A stretch of DNA of 64,000 nt from Peribacillus frigoritolerans (GTDB lineage Bacteria > Bacillota > Bacilli > Bacillales > DSM-1321): positions 3,132,001 to 3,196,000 of the forward strand of contig NZ_CP158190.1 in NCBI RefSeq assembly GCF_040250305.1, given 5' to 3'. A model generated the notes under the pieces. That model made no database searches. It worked only from the letters and a program-made list of their open reading frames with translations, and was not told the DNA's origin. Of the stretch, positions 8,055 to 17,571 are shown piece after piece (position 1 is the stretch's first letter; every line of letters starts with the position of its first letter). Both the position numbers and the translations under genes were made by a program.

Positions 8055-9314
8055 TTACTCTTCCTTGCCTGCTGCCATATTCATGCTTGCTTCGACATTC
8101 TCCTGGCTGATGGTGGTAAATGGTAAATTTCGTTTTCCTGAGAAATTCTCAAGCAAGTCTTTGACATCAATTCCCGAAGATGCCTTTAATGACTCCTGCA
8201 AGGATGCCATTAAATCCGTTGCATACCCAGTCACTTTATTAGCTCCGCCATTCGCACCGCTTCCACCCGTGTCCACAACAGTAATTTTGTCGATATTACT
8301 AAGCGGGCTTGCCACTTGTTTTGCATATTCCGGCAGCATTTTCAAAATCATGTCCATTACGGCCGCTTGCCCAAACTGTTCAAAAGCTTCAGCTATCTTC
8401 TGCTTGGCTTCTGCCTCTGCTACCCCTTTTAACCGGATGATTTCCGCTTCAGTCGTACCTTGTGCCCTTTGTGCGTCCGCTTTAGCAAGACCGTCCATAC
8501 GAACACGTTCCGCTTCCGCTTTCGCCATGGCTTCAATTTTATACTTATCGGCATCCGCTTCTGTAATCTGTTTCATCTTGTTGGCGGAGGCTGCCTGCTC
8601 TACCGCATAACGGTCGGCATCGGCCTTTTTCTTCACTTCTGAATCATATTGCTTTTCACGGCGAAGGATTTCTTTTTCCTCCAGCTCAATTTGCTTCTGA
8701 CGTTCAATGATCCTGATTTGCATTTCCTGTTCTGTTACATCCTGTTTGGATCTGGCCGTTTCAAGATCGTAAGCTTGGTCAGCCCGTGCTTTGGCAATAT
8801 CCTGCTCACGCCGGAATTCCGCAACCTTTAGCTTGTTGATTTTTTCGGCTTCTGCTATTTCGGTTGCCCTTTCAAGTTCGGCACGCTGGGCTTCCTTCGA
8901 AGCTTCGGCTCGCTTGATTCGCGTTTCTTTCTCTGCATCGGCGGTAGCTATATCGGCATCCCTCTTCACCTGGGCAATCCTTGGCTTTCCGAGCGATTCA
9001 AGATATCCATTTTTATCACGAACATCTTTAATCGTGAACGATACGATAATGAGTCCCATTTTAGCTAAATCCTGCGAGGCTACCCTCTGTACTTCCTGGG
9101 AAAACTTTTCACGGTTTTTATAAATTTCCTCGACTGTCATCGAACCAAGGATGGAACGAAGATGTCCTTCCAAGACTTCCCGCGCTTCCTGTTCACGGTC
9201 ATCTTTTGATTTACCAAGGAATTGCTCTGCCGCTGTGGCGATATCGGTGATTGAACTGCCAATCTTGATTATCGATACACCATCTGCCATGACAGGAACT
9301 CCCTGTTCTGTGTA
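8055..9314 (-). pseudogene. floT: Flotillin FloT (YuaG), C-terminal part separated by a 33.5-kb insertion
   Basis: Flotillin organises functional membrane microdomains and supports membrane protein assembly. This part begins with coding sequence for Y-T-E-Q-G-V-P-V directly after the junction and continues MADGVSIIKIGSSITDI, the rest of the SPFH domain (EVLEGHLRSILGSMTVEEI), the long Ala/Glu-rich coiled-coil 'flotillin' repeats (residues about 130-310 of the fragment) and the C-terminal oligomerisation tail (SNIDKITVVDTGGSG). The missing 93 N-terminal residues, with the membrane hairpin, are at 42786-43082. Joined, the protein would have about 510 residues, like B. subtilis FloT. The frame upstream of the junction meets TAA at once. 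ATG 9290 has no proper SD, so it is probably silent. Confidence 0.93.
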
Positions 9315-9330
9315 TTATCTTTATAAAATC

Positions 9331-9363
9331 ATTGTACATAATCATATTATCTTTAACCAACCA
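9331..9363 (+). repeat. Left terminal inverted repeat of the island (33 bp, perfect)
   Basis: Begins ATTGTACATAATCATATTAT and ends TTTAACCAACCA. The exact reverse complement lies at 42743-42775. Probable recombinase binding site. Confidence 0.92.
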
Positions 9364-9412
9364 TTGATATGTCTACATTTACCAAAAAATAAAATTGGAC
9401 ACAATGAAAGAC

Positions 9413-9440
9413 TGTACATAATCTCAGCAAATTATGTACA
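9413..9440. repeat. Subterminal inverted motif
   Basis: TGTACATAAT, 8-bp spacer, ATTATGTACA: a perfect palindrome reusing the TGTACATAAT core of the terminal repeat. A TATGTACATAG copy lies near the other end (about 42676). These look like extra protein-binding sites. Confidence 0.6.
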
Positions 9441-9603
9441 ATCTTTTATTTGCTTCTATCCCCCGTAACCGAGACCGTGACCATTAACCAATTTAATAAA
9501 GGCTCTTCCTTCATCATATGTGTTGGTCACTTTATTTATCTTATAAATGAACAGCCAGAACAAGAAAGGGTAAAATCAAATTAGAAGTTATTGTAAAGAA
9601 AAG

Positions 9604-9629
9604 AAGGAATCCTATTGTAACAGATTCCT
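9604..9629 (-). terminator. Terminator of the flotillin remnant
   Basis: AGGAATC...GATTCCT stem followed by TTCTTTTC on the minus strand, 30 bp after the stop of the flotillin-like remnant. Confidence 0.6.
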
Positions 9630-9659
9630 GTACAGGTACATTAGTTAGTTTTAATAGAA

Positions 9660-9990
9660 TTATTTAGCATTTTTATTAAATTCCTGTTTATTAACACCTT
9701 GAGCAATTGCCCCAAGTTCGCCTTTTAGATTATGTTTACCTGAATAGTTTCAATCAGTTCCTTCAGAGATTCTTGCAACCCAGTCATTAAACTTGTTACA
9801 TTACCACTGGCTGATGAAATTCCTCCACTATTCCCAGAGTCAATAACTGTTACTTTATCTATATTGCCAATAGGCTCAGCAACAGCTTTTACGTATTCAG
9901 GTTTTTTATAATAATATCCATAAGTGCTGCAGAACCTAATTCTTCAAATGCTCGGTATTTATTGTTCCTAATATTTAAATATGGACTTCA
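9660..9990 (-). pseudogene. Second, diverged flotillin C-terminus (pseudogene)
   Basis: With two frameshifts the minus strand reads EELGSAALMDIIIKN, PEYVKAVAEPIGNIDKVTV, IDSGNSGGISSASGNV, LMTGLQESLKELIETI and ends GELGAIAQGVNKQEFNKNAK. This matches the last third of flotillin but is clearly more diverged and AT-richer than the resident floT. It lies 300 bp inside the left terminal repeat of an element that itself sits in floT, so it probably came along from an earlier host's flotillin locus. Confidence 0.75.
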
Positions 9991-10399
9991 CTAATTAAAG
10001 AATGAGTATTTCCTTCTGTGTCTAAAAAAAGGGCATCCTAGTTTCAGTTTGTTCCATTTTTACTACTATATGTGGTGTTACTTGATATGGTATCGTTTTC
10101 TAGAAATAAATAAAAAATATCCTTCTAAAGGGAACGTAAATAATATGTTATTAAACGCTTGTAAAAAAGCAAGTTTCACAACTGTAATTGATATTAGAGA
10201 TTTCTATTGATGATATTGAGCTAATTTAGATTATGAAACTTTCGGAATATCAGTAATAACATATTTATGATGAAAAAGTATTATTTATAAGTTGTTCTAA
10301 TGTATATATATAGGAAATATAAAATCCACTTATTGAATAAGTATGATATTCTTAGAAAAGAGTATATTTGTAAAATTATGAAATTTCAGGAGTGGTCAT
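9991..10399. other. Intergenic DNA upstream of the VOC gene
   Basis: AT-rich, with many stops in all frames. I see no gene. The far left may be further decayed flotillin sequence, and the last 100 bp presumably hold the promoter of the VOC gene. Confidence 0.4.
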
Positions 10400-10768
10400 A
10401 TGATTAAAGGATTGCATCACGTTCAGATAACAATTCCAATGGGAACTGAAGAAGAGGGCAAGAAGTTTTATTGTGGTATATTAGGTTTACAAGAAATTGA
10501 AAAACCTGAATCACTCAAAGGACGTGGAGGTTTTTGGATAAAAGTCGGAGATAGAGACGTTCATATAGGAACAGAAGATGGTTTTGACAGAATGAAAACT
10601 AAAGCTCATATCGCTTACGAAGTAGAAGAAATTTCTTATTGGAAAACAAGATTATCAAAAGAGAATATTAAGATACTGGATGCCGTCCCGATTCCTAACT
10701 TTGACCGTTTTGAATTTAGAGACCCATTTGGTAACAGAGTAGAAATGATTCAAAATTTAAAATTATGA
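10400..10768 (+). CDS. VOC-family (glyoxalase/bleomycin-resistance-like) protein
   Basis: A 122-residue single VOC domain: metal-dependent enzyme or ligand-binding protein with paired beta-alpha-beta-beta-beta modules. KGLHHVQITIP carries the first metal-ligand His, FYCGILGLQEIEKP is the helix-strand turn, VHIGTED the middle strand, and FDRFEFRDPFGNRVEMIQN ends with the usual ligand Glu. AGGAGTGGT precedes the ATG. It is a recognisable paralogue of the chromosomal gene at 48747-49115, with the same length and HIGTED and DPFGNR motifs. The substrate is unknown. It has its own terminator, so it is a stand-alone cargo gene. Confidence 0.85.
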   Translation: MIKGLHHVQITIPMGTEEEGKKFYCGILGLQEIEKPESLKGRGGFWIKVGDRDVHIGTEDGFDRMKTKAHIAYEVEEISYWKTRLSKENIKILDAVPIPNFDRFEFRDPFGNRVEMIQNLKL

Positions 10769-10799
10769 AGAAAAGGACTTTTAGCGAAGTCCTTTTCTT
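10768..10799 (+). terminator. Terminator of the island VOC gene
   Basis: Perfect 13-bp stem AAGAAAAGGACTT / AAGTCCTTTTCTT with loop TTAGCG. The symmetry would let it work in both directions. Confidence 0.85.
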
Positions 10800-10958
10800 C
10801 ATAGGAAAAGCAACAATCTTTTAGAACATAGTCATAGTTAAATACTTCCGACTTTCACTTCTCCCCCGCACACGTACTGATAGTTTCTTTCTAATTTTGA
10901 CTAGAAGGATACCCTAGACCATATAGTGCTAAAAACCATTTGAATAAAAACTACAACA

Positions 10959-13900
10959 CTAATCAATATTAGTAAAACTAAGGTATGGGTTCCTTAATTG
11001 AATAGACCATCGGTCATTCTCAAATTTAAAATAGACTCCAAAGTTTTCTGAAACTTTATCAAAAGGGAATTCTTTAGTGACATCCACTTTGATAAAAAAA
11101 GAATAATCCGGGCTACACAGAAAAGTAGCTCCATTATATTGTTTTGCATTTAATACTAAAATATCTTTATCAATAGAATGTTTTAAATAAAAATCTTGTA
11201 TTTTAGGTAATTCATGCTCATTGGCATTATTTGTATTTTTCTTTAATAATGAGACCCAATTTAATGTGTTTTTGCTTATACCTTTTTCTAGTTCCAGCGA
11301 GCTAATATAGTCCCTTAAACGTTTGATACTTAATTCTTCCTGTTGCGGGTCTAATATTTTGCTTAATTCCGTTGCTGCTATCCGAGAATTGATACCTGCC
11401 AAATAAATTTTTGCGGCGAAAAAACTAGGAACCCCTATTTGAACCAATACAGCTAATGTTTCAAACTCCTTTGCCTCCTCTTCCAAATCTAATGTATTTA
11501 ATAACCGAGCCATCGCATTAATTGCCCAAGGAAGTTTATAACCATAATAACTTTTGCAAATCTCCATCTCTTCTCCAGTTAGTGAACTAATAGATTGACC
11601 TGTTATCCAAGATTCCTTTCTATCGTCTGCTAATGCGTTAGAACCAAATTTATTAGAAGGCAACTTTGATACAAAGATTTCGATTTGTTTGGTGAATTCC
11701 ACTAAATCCACTAGTTCTTTGTCGGAACTTAAATATTTCTGTAAGACTTCTAATACTGATGATATTTCATTTCTGATAAATATACCCGAGCGAAGTGGAA
11801 TACTGGATGACACTAACCCTTTCCAATTAATGGGGTCTCCAGCCATTTTTAATACTCCCTTATTTCTAGCTTTCAAAAATGAAATAATGTCCTCACCCTC
11901 TAATTCATCAAAGTGTCTTTGTTGAATAAAGGCTAATGACTGTCTAAAATAATCATCAATCCATTTAGAAGGGTCGTCTTCCTGGTAGCTCTGAAATTCT
12001 AGATTTAATGCTAATAAAGTATCATCTAGCAAATCAAACATATCTGCGAAACCATTTACATGCACTCCTTCTATATTGGAGTAATCATTTTCTGCTATCA
12101 TTTCTAACAATGTTTCAAATCCTAATCCTGCTGTTTTCGCTACCCTATAAACAAATTCCACAATATATAATAGACCACTTATAGCTTCATCTTGATTTCT
12201 GCTCTCAAAATATTCTTCTGCTAATTCCCTGCTTCTCCTAATACTCCACCGACTTTTATTTGCATCAATGACATAAAGGATTTTCCCTTCCCTATCAACA
12301 AAACTTCGACCGGCGCGACCAGCGATATTCCAAAAATCATTATTACTAATCTTGTTCGTACCGTCATACCATACATTTGAAAAAATTACGGTCGAGACTC
12401 CTATATTTACCCCTTGTCCTAATGTTGATGTTGCTACTATTATCTTTGGATTACCTTTTCTAATTAACTTTTCCATAGAGAGTCTTACTTCGGCGGATAA
12501 ACCTGCATGGTGACACAACACGCCATATTGGGCACATTGATAAATTGATGAAGCTTCTCCGTATGCTTCTTCACATGACAATTTAAAAGTGTTCCATTCA
12601 TCTACACAGGACCATACATGTTCTTCTTTTCCTTCCCCCATAGCTACTAGCAGCTCCTTCGCTTGAGGAAGAGCCATAATTTTTCTGCACACAAAAATCA
12701 ATACTGAACCGGAAGTGCTTAACTTTAATGCAGCAGCAGCAACTGCCTGCTTTTTATTCTGTGGAAATACATATTGAGACCTTGGTCTTTTTACTTCAAA
12801 CGGAGTAATAAAGTTCCTATTAAAAGAATTAATTTCTCCATTCCAGATAATGTTGATATTTGTATCCCGATATTCCATAATACCGATTCTCTGGGAAGAC
12901 GGTCGCCAGCTTGAACTGACCTCAAGTGTTTCGTCTCCTGTAATCCAACTAGCAACTTCTGATGAGTTAGGTAATACTGCTGAAAGTAATATCATTTTTC
13001 CCTGGTTCTTTGTTAGGTGTATCCTTAATTCATCAATTAGAATCTCCGAAAGAATTGCTCTTTCATCAGGACCAATTAAATGACCTTCATCAATAATTAC
13101 AAGTTTTATCATAGATTTTAATTCCGAGTTACTTCTCAAAATTGCTTTTGCCTTCTCCGGAGTTGCAATAACTATATTAGAATCCTTGATAATAGTTTCA
13201 TCAAGTTTACTAAATTGTGAACCACCATATAGATGTGAAACTTCAAATCCCATTGGTTCTAATACTTTAGAAAGTGAATCTTCCACTTCAAAAGCTAAGG
13301 AACGAAAAGGTGCTAAATACAGGACTTTATTGCCGACTCCATTGACTAAACAATCTAATATTGCAATTTCTGCAATTCTTGTCTTTCCAGCACTTGTTGG
13401 TAAACTTACAACTGCTCCCTTTTCATTTAGAACTGTAGGCAAAGAAATTAACTGGGAATGAAACAACTCCACGACAGGATTTTTCTGAAATGCCATAGTT
13501 GATATATACTTTTTCACAATACCGTCTTCCTGCCCCAACAGAGGGGGGATAGTTCTCCATAAAGAATTCTCTTTAAAGCCATCTACAATAAGTAGCAATA
13601 ACCTAATTCCCCACCAAAGAGATGGTTCTGCATCAATAGCTAATAGTTCTAATAAATCTTCAAGATATTCCTTTGCTTTCCCTAACCAATTATCATCACC
13701 AGAGTATATAAATTCTAGTAAACTAGCTAATGATTTAGAAAGTATTATTAAATATATTCTGTTTTTAGCCTCAACCTCGTCATTCAAAGAAGCTATAACT
13801 TCATCAGAATACATGTCGCTTAATAGAATACTTGAAAGTATTTTATCTAAATCCTCATATTTTTTACTCAAAAAGTTATGTAATAATTCACTAATTAAAG

Positions 13901-14294
13901 TATCCACGCTTATGTTTTTTAACAGAATAAAAGACTTCGAATATTGTTTAGCAGCATAATAAGCTAGGGCACCTGTAAGGTTAAAATAAACACTGTAATC
14001 ATTTCTATTCTCTATTGGACTATGTATATTCTCTAATATCATTGCTCCTTTTTCTAAAGGAACAATTGACTCTGAAATATTCCCTTTTTCAGCGAAAGAA
14101 CATCCAATAGACAAATAAGACATTGCTATGCTCGTTAATTTTTCATCTAAATCGGTTGAGTAATTAGGAAAATTGGAACGTGGTTCTTGAACGTTAAATA
14201 AAATATAACGTGAGTCACTTTGGCCGATATAGTTTTGAATTTGCTTATCCTCTTCTAAACGCTCCAACAAAGTTTTTGCCTTATCAATCCTCAT
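10959..14294 (-). CDS. hamB: Hachiman antiphage system helicase HamB
   Basis: A 1111-residue superfamily 2 helicase of the Ski2-like type. Walker A SLPTSAGKTR is at about residues 298-306, DEGH at 402-405, motif III LSAVLPNS, ATSTLGQGVNIG and the Arg-finger motif NIAGRAGRSF at about 656-665. A helical N-terminal extension of about 280 residues precedes the motor. It overlaps hamA by 11 bp. Hachiman pairs a DUF1837 nuclease (HamA) with such a helicase: HamB is thought to scan DNA and release HamA nuclease activity upon phage attack. Family assignment rests on the pair, not on the helicase alone. Confidence 0.88.
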   Translation of the reverse strand: MRIDKAKTLLERLEEDKQIQNYIGQSDSRYILFNVQEPRSNFPNYSTDLDEKLTSIAMSYLSIGCSFAEKGNISESIVPLEKGAMILENIHSPIENRNDYSVYFNLTGALAYYAAKQYSKSFILLKNISVDTLISELLHNFLSKKYEDLDKILSSILLSDMYSDEVIASLNDEVEAKNRIYLIILSKSLASLLEFIYSGDDNWLGKAKEYLEDLLELLAIDAEPSLWWGIRLLLLIVDGFKENSLWRTIPPLLGQEDGIVKKYISTMAFQKNPVVELFHSQLISLPTVLNEKGAVVSLPTSAGKTRIAEIAILDCLVNGVGNKVLYLAPFRSLAFEVEDSLSKVLEPMGFEVSHLYGGSQFSKLDETIIKDSNIVIATPEKAKAILRSNSELKSMIKLVIIDEGHLIGPDERAILSEILIDELRIHLTKNQGKMILLSAVLPNSSEVASWITGDETLEVSSSWRPSSQRIGIMEYRDTNINIIWNGEINSFNRNFITPFEVKRPRSQYVFPQNKKQAVAAAALKLSTSGSVLIFVCRKIMALPQAKELLVAMGEGKEEHVWSCVDEWNTFKLSCEEAYGEASSIYQCAQYGVLCHHAGLSAEVRLSMEKLIRKGNPKIIVATSTLGQGVNIGVSTVIFSNVWYDGTNKISNNDFWNIAGRAGRSFVDREGKILYVIDANKSRWSIRRSRELAEEYFESRNQDEAISGLLYIVEFVYRVAKTAGLGFETLLEMIAENDYSNIEGVHVNGFADMFDLLDDTLLALNLEFQSYQEDDPSKWIDDYFRQSLAFIQQRHFDELEGEDIISFLKARNKGVLKMAGDPINWKGLVSSSIPLRSGIFIRNEISSVLEVLQKYLSSDKELVDLVEFTKQIEIFVSKLPSNKFGSNALADDRKESWITGQSISSLTGEEMEICKSYYGYKLPWAINAMARLLNTLDLEEEAKEFETLAVLVQIGVPSFFAAKIYLAGINSRIAATELSKILDPQQEELSIKRLRDYISSLELEKGISKNTLNWVSLLKKNTNNANEHELPKIQDFYLKHSIDKDILVLNAKQYNGATFLCSPDYSFFIKVDVTKEFPFDKVSENFGVYFKFENDRWSIQLRNPYLSFTNID

Positions 14295-15129
14295 TTTCTA
14301 TTCCCCTTATTATTTTTTCATTTGCCAAGGCAAAACTTTTGGTGATTAACTCTTCAGGATTATCTATTCCCAAAGATAGAATAACAAAATGAGGATTCTC
14401 AGAGATTAAATGAGTTTCTACATTTGACGCTGTATTATGATTGCTCAATAGCAAGCCGACATTAATAACTGGAACATTACCATGTTGAACCTCTATATTT
14501 AATTCTTCTAACTCGTCTGCAAGGTCCTCTTCACCTTGTGCACTAAGAAGGCTAGCCACAAAAAGTATGGATAATGGCAGTTTTAACTTTTTTCCAAACT
14601 CATCTGTAATTTCCTTAACAACAGCCTTGTTTGGGGTTTTTCTAAACTTTGATTCTCCAATAATAACCTTGTCACGAAGGTTTTCCTTATTAAAAAGGAG
14701 TACATCGTCTCCTTTCATGGATTGATTTACATTAGGGTTATATTGCAATCTATATAATAAATTTTTTAGTTGAGTTGATTCCTGAAGATACTCTGCAAGA
14801 ACTACCTCTGCACCATTACCTCTCATGGTTTTTTCAGCCACTGGCAGCATTTGCTGCTGCTTTAAATATTCTTCAAGCCCATACTTTTTTAAAATCTCTT
14901 CTTTTTTCCTTTTTAACCTAGATAGTTTTTTATCAGCAATATGATGCTTTATAATCCATTCTGCTATTTGCTCAATTGCATGGTTACGCATCCCACTTAC
15001 TTCAATGAGTTTTCTATGAATCTTGTTATCCACAATTGGTATATCCTCGCATGACAACCACTCTGCAAAAAGTGACTGCCTAGGATGCTCTCCTAATAAA
15101 CTGCATTGATTTTTAACGGATTCACTCAT
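14284..15129 (-). CDS. hamA: Hachiman antiphage system nuclease HamA (DUF1837)
   Basis: About 281 residues of the DUF1837 type, the effector of the Hachiman system. The PD-(D/E)xK-like core shows GNGAEVVLAEYL, then GDDVLLFNKENL (Asp) and VIIGESKFRKTP (the ExK pair). An N-terminal helical part has RNHAIEQIAEWIIKHH. I start it at ATG 15129, with AAAAGGGGAATCC upstream, rather than at 15165, which lacks an SD. It comes first in a two-gene minus-strand operon with hamB. The unit lies between the flotillin remnant/VOC gene and the cassette array, in the cargo position typical for defence genes on site-specific islands. Confidence 0.86.
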   Translation of the reverse strand: MSESVKNQCSLLGEHPRQSLFAEWLSCEDIPIVDNKIHRKLIEVSGMRNHAIEQIAEWIIKHHIADKKLSRLKRKKEEILKKYGLEEYLKQQQMLPVAEKTMRGNGAEVVLAEYLQESTQLKNLLYRLQYNPNVNQSMKGDDVLLFNKENLRDKVIIGESKFRKTPNKAVVKEITDEFGKKLKLPLSILFVASLLSAQGEEDLADELEELNIEVQHGNVPVINVGLLLSNHNTASNVETHLISENPHFVILSLGIDNPEELITKSFALANEKIIRGIENED

Positions 15130-15236
15130 ACGGATTCCCCTTTTCGAAAAACCAAAATATTCCACAGTAATTATAGCATTAATTTTTGGTCTGTTTAATG
15201 GGCTACTCCTAGAAAGTTCTTTATGAAAGATGAGGA

Positions 15237-15395
15237 GTGGGACGAGCAGTTATAGTTGCTTGTATAGACTTGGAGGTCGCAAGGGAACTAGAGTCTAATT
15301 TAAAATCTGGTACTTTACCTGAACATTGGATTCACGTTATTTCATTGGCTATGTTAAACAATGCTGTTGATATACTTATAAAAAGGGTGATTTAG
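15237..15395 (+). pseudogene. Possible short coding remnant (52 codons)
   Basis: A plus-strand frame from GTG reads GRAVIVACIDLEVARELES and ends LAMLNNAVDILIKRVI. It looks protein-like but has no clear partner or family. The rest of 15130-15527 shows no gene. Confidence 0.25.
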
Positions 15396-15527
15396 TTAAA
15401 GAAGAACAGTAAAAGACTGCAATTATGAGCAGCAAATTGAGCAGTTGCAAGACCTAATCTAAAAAGCATCCGTTTCAAAAATAGAAAGAAGAACTACAAA
15501 TAAAAAATCAAAGGAGGAATAGTCAAT

Positions 15528-15590
15528 AGTCCTGATAAGAAAAAGGTTGCCGCAGCAACCTACCTTATAGAAGTAAAGCACCCGTTAGTT
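15528..15590 (-). repeat. attC-like cassette site, copy 7 (left box eroded)
   Basis: TAGTCCTGATAAGAAAAA, hairpin GGTTGC-CGCA-GCAACC, then AAGTAAAGCACCC-GTTAGTT. It follows the 151-aa gene at 15609-16061 and marks the left edge of the main array. Confidence 0.75.
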
Positions 15591-15608
15591 AAAAATGACT
15601 CCCTTTTA

Positions 15609-16061
15609 CTAACATTCATCTGGCTTTTCATCAAGTACCCAAGAGATATCAGCCCCAAATTCCAACTGAACGACAGGATTAGAGAAGCCTTCTGGCACAA
15701 ACTCTAGGTCGTAAGAAAAACCTATTGTGAAGTTCTTTATACGAACTGTATTAGTATCATTCCAGGTAGACATTGTACACAATTCCCCTTCTAACACTCT
15801 GCCAACTAAATGATAAATACCTATGTATGCACGTATTCCGCATTCATTTGTAGGATAATCAGAGAGATGTCCTGGTTTAGCAGGATTAATTCCTAGTCTA
15901 CTGAATACATTTGCTACTGAAGTATCTATATACTTACAGGCTTCCACAAAATTGTTGCAGTATAGACAACTACATACCTCTATACCTTTGTTATAAAATT
16001 CTCGGGTCTTATCAATATCAACTTCTAATAACCAATTCGCTATTTTAATCCGTTGCAGCAT
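15609..16061 (-). CDS. Hypothetical protein with CxYC motif (150 aa)
   Basis: Not recognised. The N-terminal part (KIANWLLEVDIDKTREFYNK) is followed by CSCLYCNNFVEACKYI, a possible metal site, then a beta-rich C-terminus (FGADISWVLDEK). No signal peptide or membrane segment. I prefer ATG 16061 over the GTG at 16073, which has no SD before it. Such Cys-containing small proteins occur near toxin-immunity loci in Bacillus, but I cannot assign a role. Confidence 0.65.
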   Translation of the reverse strand: MLQRIKIANWLLEVDIDKTREFYNKGIEVCSCLYCNNFVEACKYIDTSVANVFSRLGINPAKPGHLSDYPTNECGIRAYIGIYHLVGRVLEGELCTMSTWNDTNTVRIKNFTIGFSYDLEFVPEGFSNPVVQLEFGADISWVLDEKPDEC

Positions 16062-16073
16062 TTTGACACCCAC

Positions 16074-16115
16074 TAATGAAAATAATTAAGTTTATTTTAC
16101 CATAAAAGACCATAT
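16074..16115 (-). promoter_or_regulatory. Cassette promoter region with extended -10 (duplicated)
   Basis: On the minus strand it carries ATGGTAAAATAAAC, an extended -10 (TGGTAAAAT). The same approximately 42-bp block recurs at 32863-32905, in both cases between an attC-like site and the next start codon. This suggests a promoter travelling with the cassette. Confidence 0.5.
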
Positions 16116-16124
16116 TTGTTTTTC

Positions 16125-16203
16125 AACTACCCTGCACCGTTTGTTGCATAAGAAAAAGAGCTGAACGTCACAGCTCTTAAAAAAACTATTGCACCTATTA
16201 GTT
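16125..16203 (-). repeat. attC-like cassette site, copy 8
   Basis: AACTACC-CTGCACC-GTTTGTTGC, hairpin AGAGCTG...CAGCTCT, ATTGCACC-TATTAGTT. It follows the spoIID-like gene in the same orientation. Confidence 0.8.
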
Positions 16204-16274
16204 GAAGAACAAACATTTCTCTAATCTATTTTAGTTTTATAAGGAATTACAAACCGTTAGCAATAGAGGTAATT

Positions 16275-17324
16275 TTATTTTTTTACATACATTTTGTTTA
16301 TAAAGGGTTTAACTGAAGAAATGGTAACATCATGATAATAATAATTTACAATATCCTTATAATTTTTACCCTCTTGTGCTAATCCGTTAGCACCATATTG
16401 ACTCATACCTACACCGTGCCCATTACCCTTAGTATAAATAATAACCTTACTTCCCTCTCTTTTAAATGTGAAATCGGATGAATTAAGTTTTAGCTTATCT
16501 CTGATGGTTTTCCCACTAAATTTCTTATCATTTATTTCAATAAGCTTTATACGATTCCCTGTTGATTTTGAGATAACGTTACCGATATTAACATCATTAT
16601 TCAATTTAACTCCTAGCAACTCTTCAAATTTAGATACTTGAATTGTTGTTTGGTATTGGAACTTAGGAGATTTTATGTCCCAAGGACTTTCAACGCTTTT
16701 TAGATATGGAGTTTTATTACCCCAATAATCCTCTGAATTCTCCGTATATCCATTACTGGTCGAAAAGAAAGAAGCATCAATTGGCTTCTCTGCATAGGTT
16801 AAAATCTGACCTTTTGTAGCATCAACTGCTTTTTGAATTTTAGAGATATTTGCTTTATAATCTTCTCTCCACTGAATAGCTAGTTCTTTTTTATTTTTAT
16901 AGACTTGATGGTATTGAATATTATCAGTTATATCAGTACCGTCTGGTAAATTAATTTTAGATTCAGAAAGCATCTGTTGAACTAAAAATGTTCTGGCTGC
17001 TAAAGATTGAGCCTTTAACGCTTCTAATTCAAAAGTAACTGGCATTTCTGAAGCAACAACGCCTACAACATATTCTTCTATAGGAATATTTTCAATTTCT
17101 TTAGTGTTTGTCCTATAAACTGACACTTCGATGGAAGGTTCTGGGGAATTTTTATCATTTTTACTTTCATTATTGTCAATTGATGAAACAGAATTCTGTT
17201 TTGATGAATCTACAATGTTCTGTTTAGTATTGTTTGAAAATGAAGCTACTAAAATAGAAGGTACTACTAATACTACAATAAATATTGTAAGAACTACCCA
17301 TATTAATGGTTGGAATTTATTCAT
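16275..17324 (-). CDS. SpoIID/LytB-like peptidoglycan lytic protein
   Basis: A 349-residue SpoIID paralogue (B. subtilis SpoIID is about 343 aa). SpoIID is a membrane-anchored lytic transglycosylase that degrades glycan strands freed by SpoIIP during engulfment. One membrane segment at residues 7-28 is followed by a Ser/Asn-rich linker. The SpoIID domain has IPIEEYVVGVVASEMP with the catalytic Glu, ALKAQSLAARTFLV, STSNGYTENSEDYWG and GHGVGMSQYGANGLAQEG near the C-terminus. AAGGAGGAAT precedes ATG 17324. In the core genome spoIID is a single gene elsewhere, so a copy bracketed by attC-like sites is likely acquired cargo. Confidence 0.88.
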   Translation of the reverse strand: MNKFQPLIWVVLTIFIVVLVVPSILVASFSNNTKQNIVDSSKQNSVSSIDNNESKNDKNSPEPSIEVSVYRTNTKEIENIPIEEYVVGVVASEMPVTFELEALKAQSLAARTFLVQQMLSESKINLPDGTDITDNIQYHQVYKNKKELAIQWREDYKANISKIQKAVDATKGQILTYAEKPIDASFFSTSNGYTENSEDYWGNKTPYLKSVESPWDIKSPKFQYQTTIQVSKFEELLGVKLNNDVNIGNVISKSTGNRIKLIEINDKKFSGKTIRDKLKLNSSDFTFKREGSKVIIYTKGNGHGVGMSQYGANGLAQEGKNYKDIVNYYYHDVTISSVKPFINKMYVKK

Positions 17325-17475
17325 TATTCCTCCTTAATAATAAAATAAATCATTTTAAATAGGTTATGAATAAAATTCACCTTATATTACCAATTGTTAG
17401 GTTTTAAAAACGATAAAGCATTCCCTTTTACTTATATAGATAGTTAAGGGTTTATAACAATTTTAGTTCTTATGG

Positions 17476-17554
17476 AACTAACCTGCCTCGATAGTTGCAT
17501 ACAAAAAGCTGCCTTAAAGACAGCTCCGGTCTTAAGCTAACACACCCGTTAGTT
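17476..17554 (-). repeat. attC-like cassette site, copy 9
   Basis: AACTAAC-CTGCCTC-GATAGTTGC, AAAGCTGCC...GACAGCTC hairpin, AAGCTAAC-ACACCC-GTTAGTT. Nearly the same variant as copies 4 and 5. Confidence 0.82.
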
Positions 17555-17571
17555 CATTAAGAAATAGCAGT

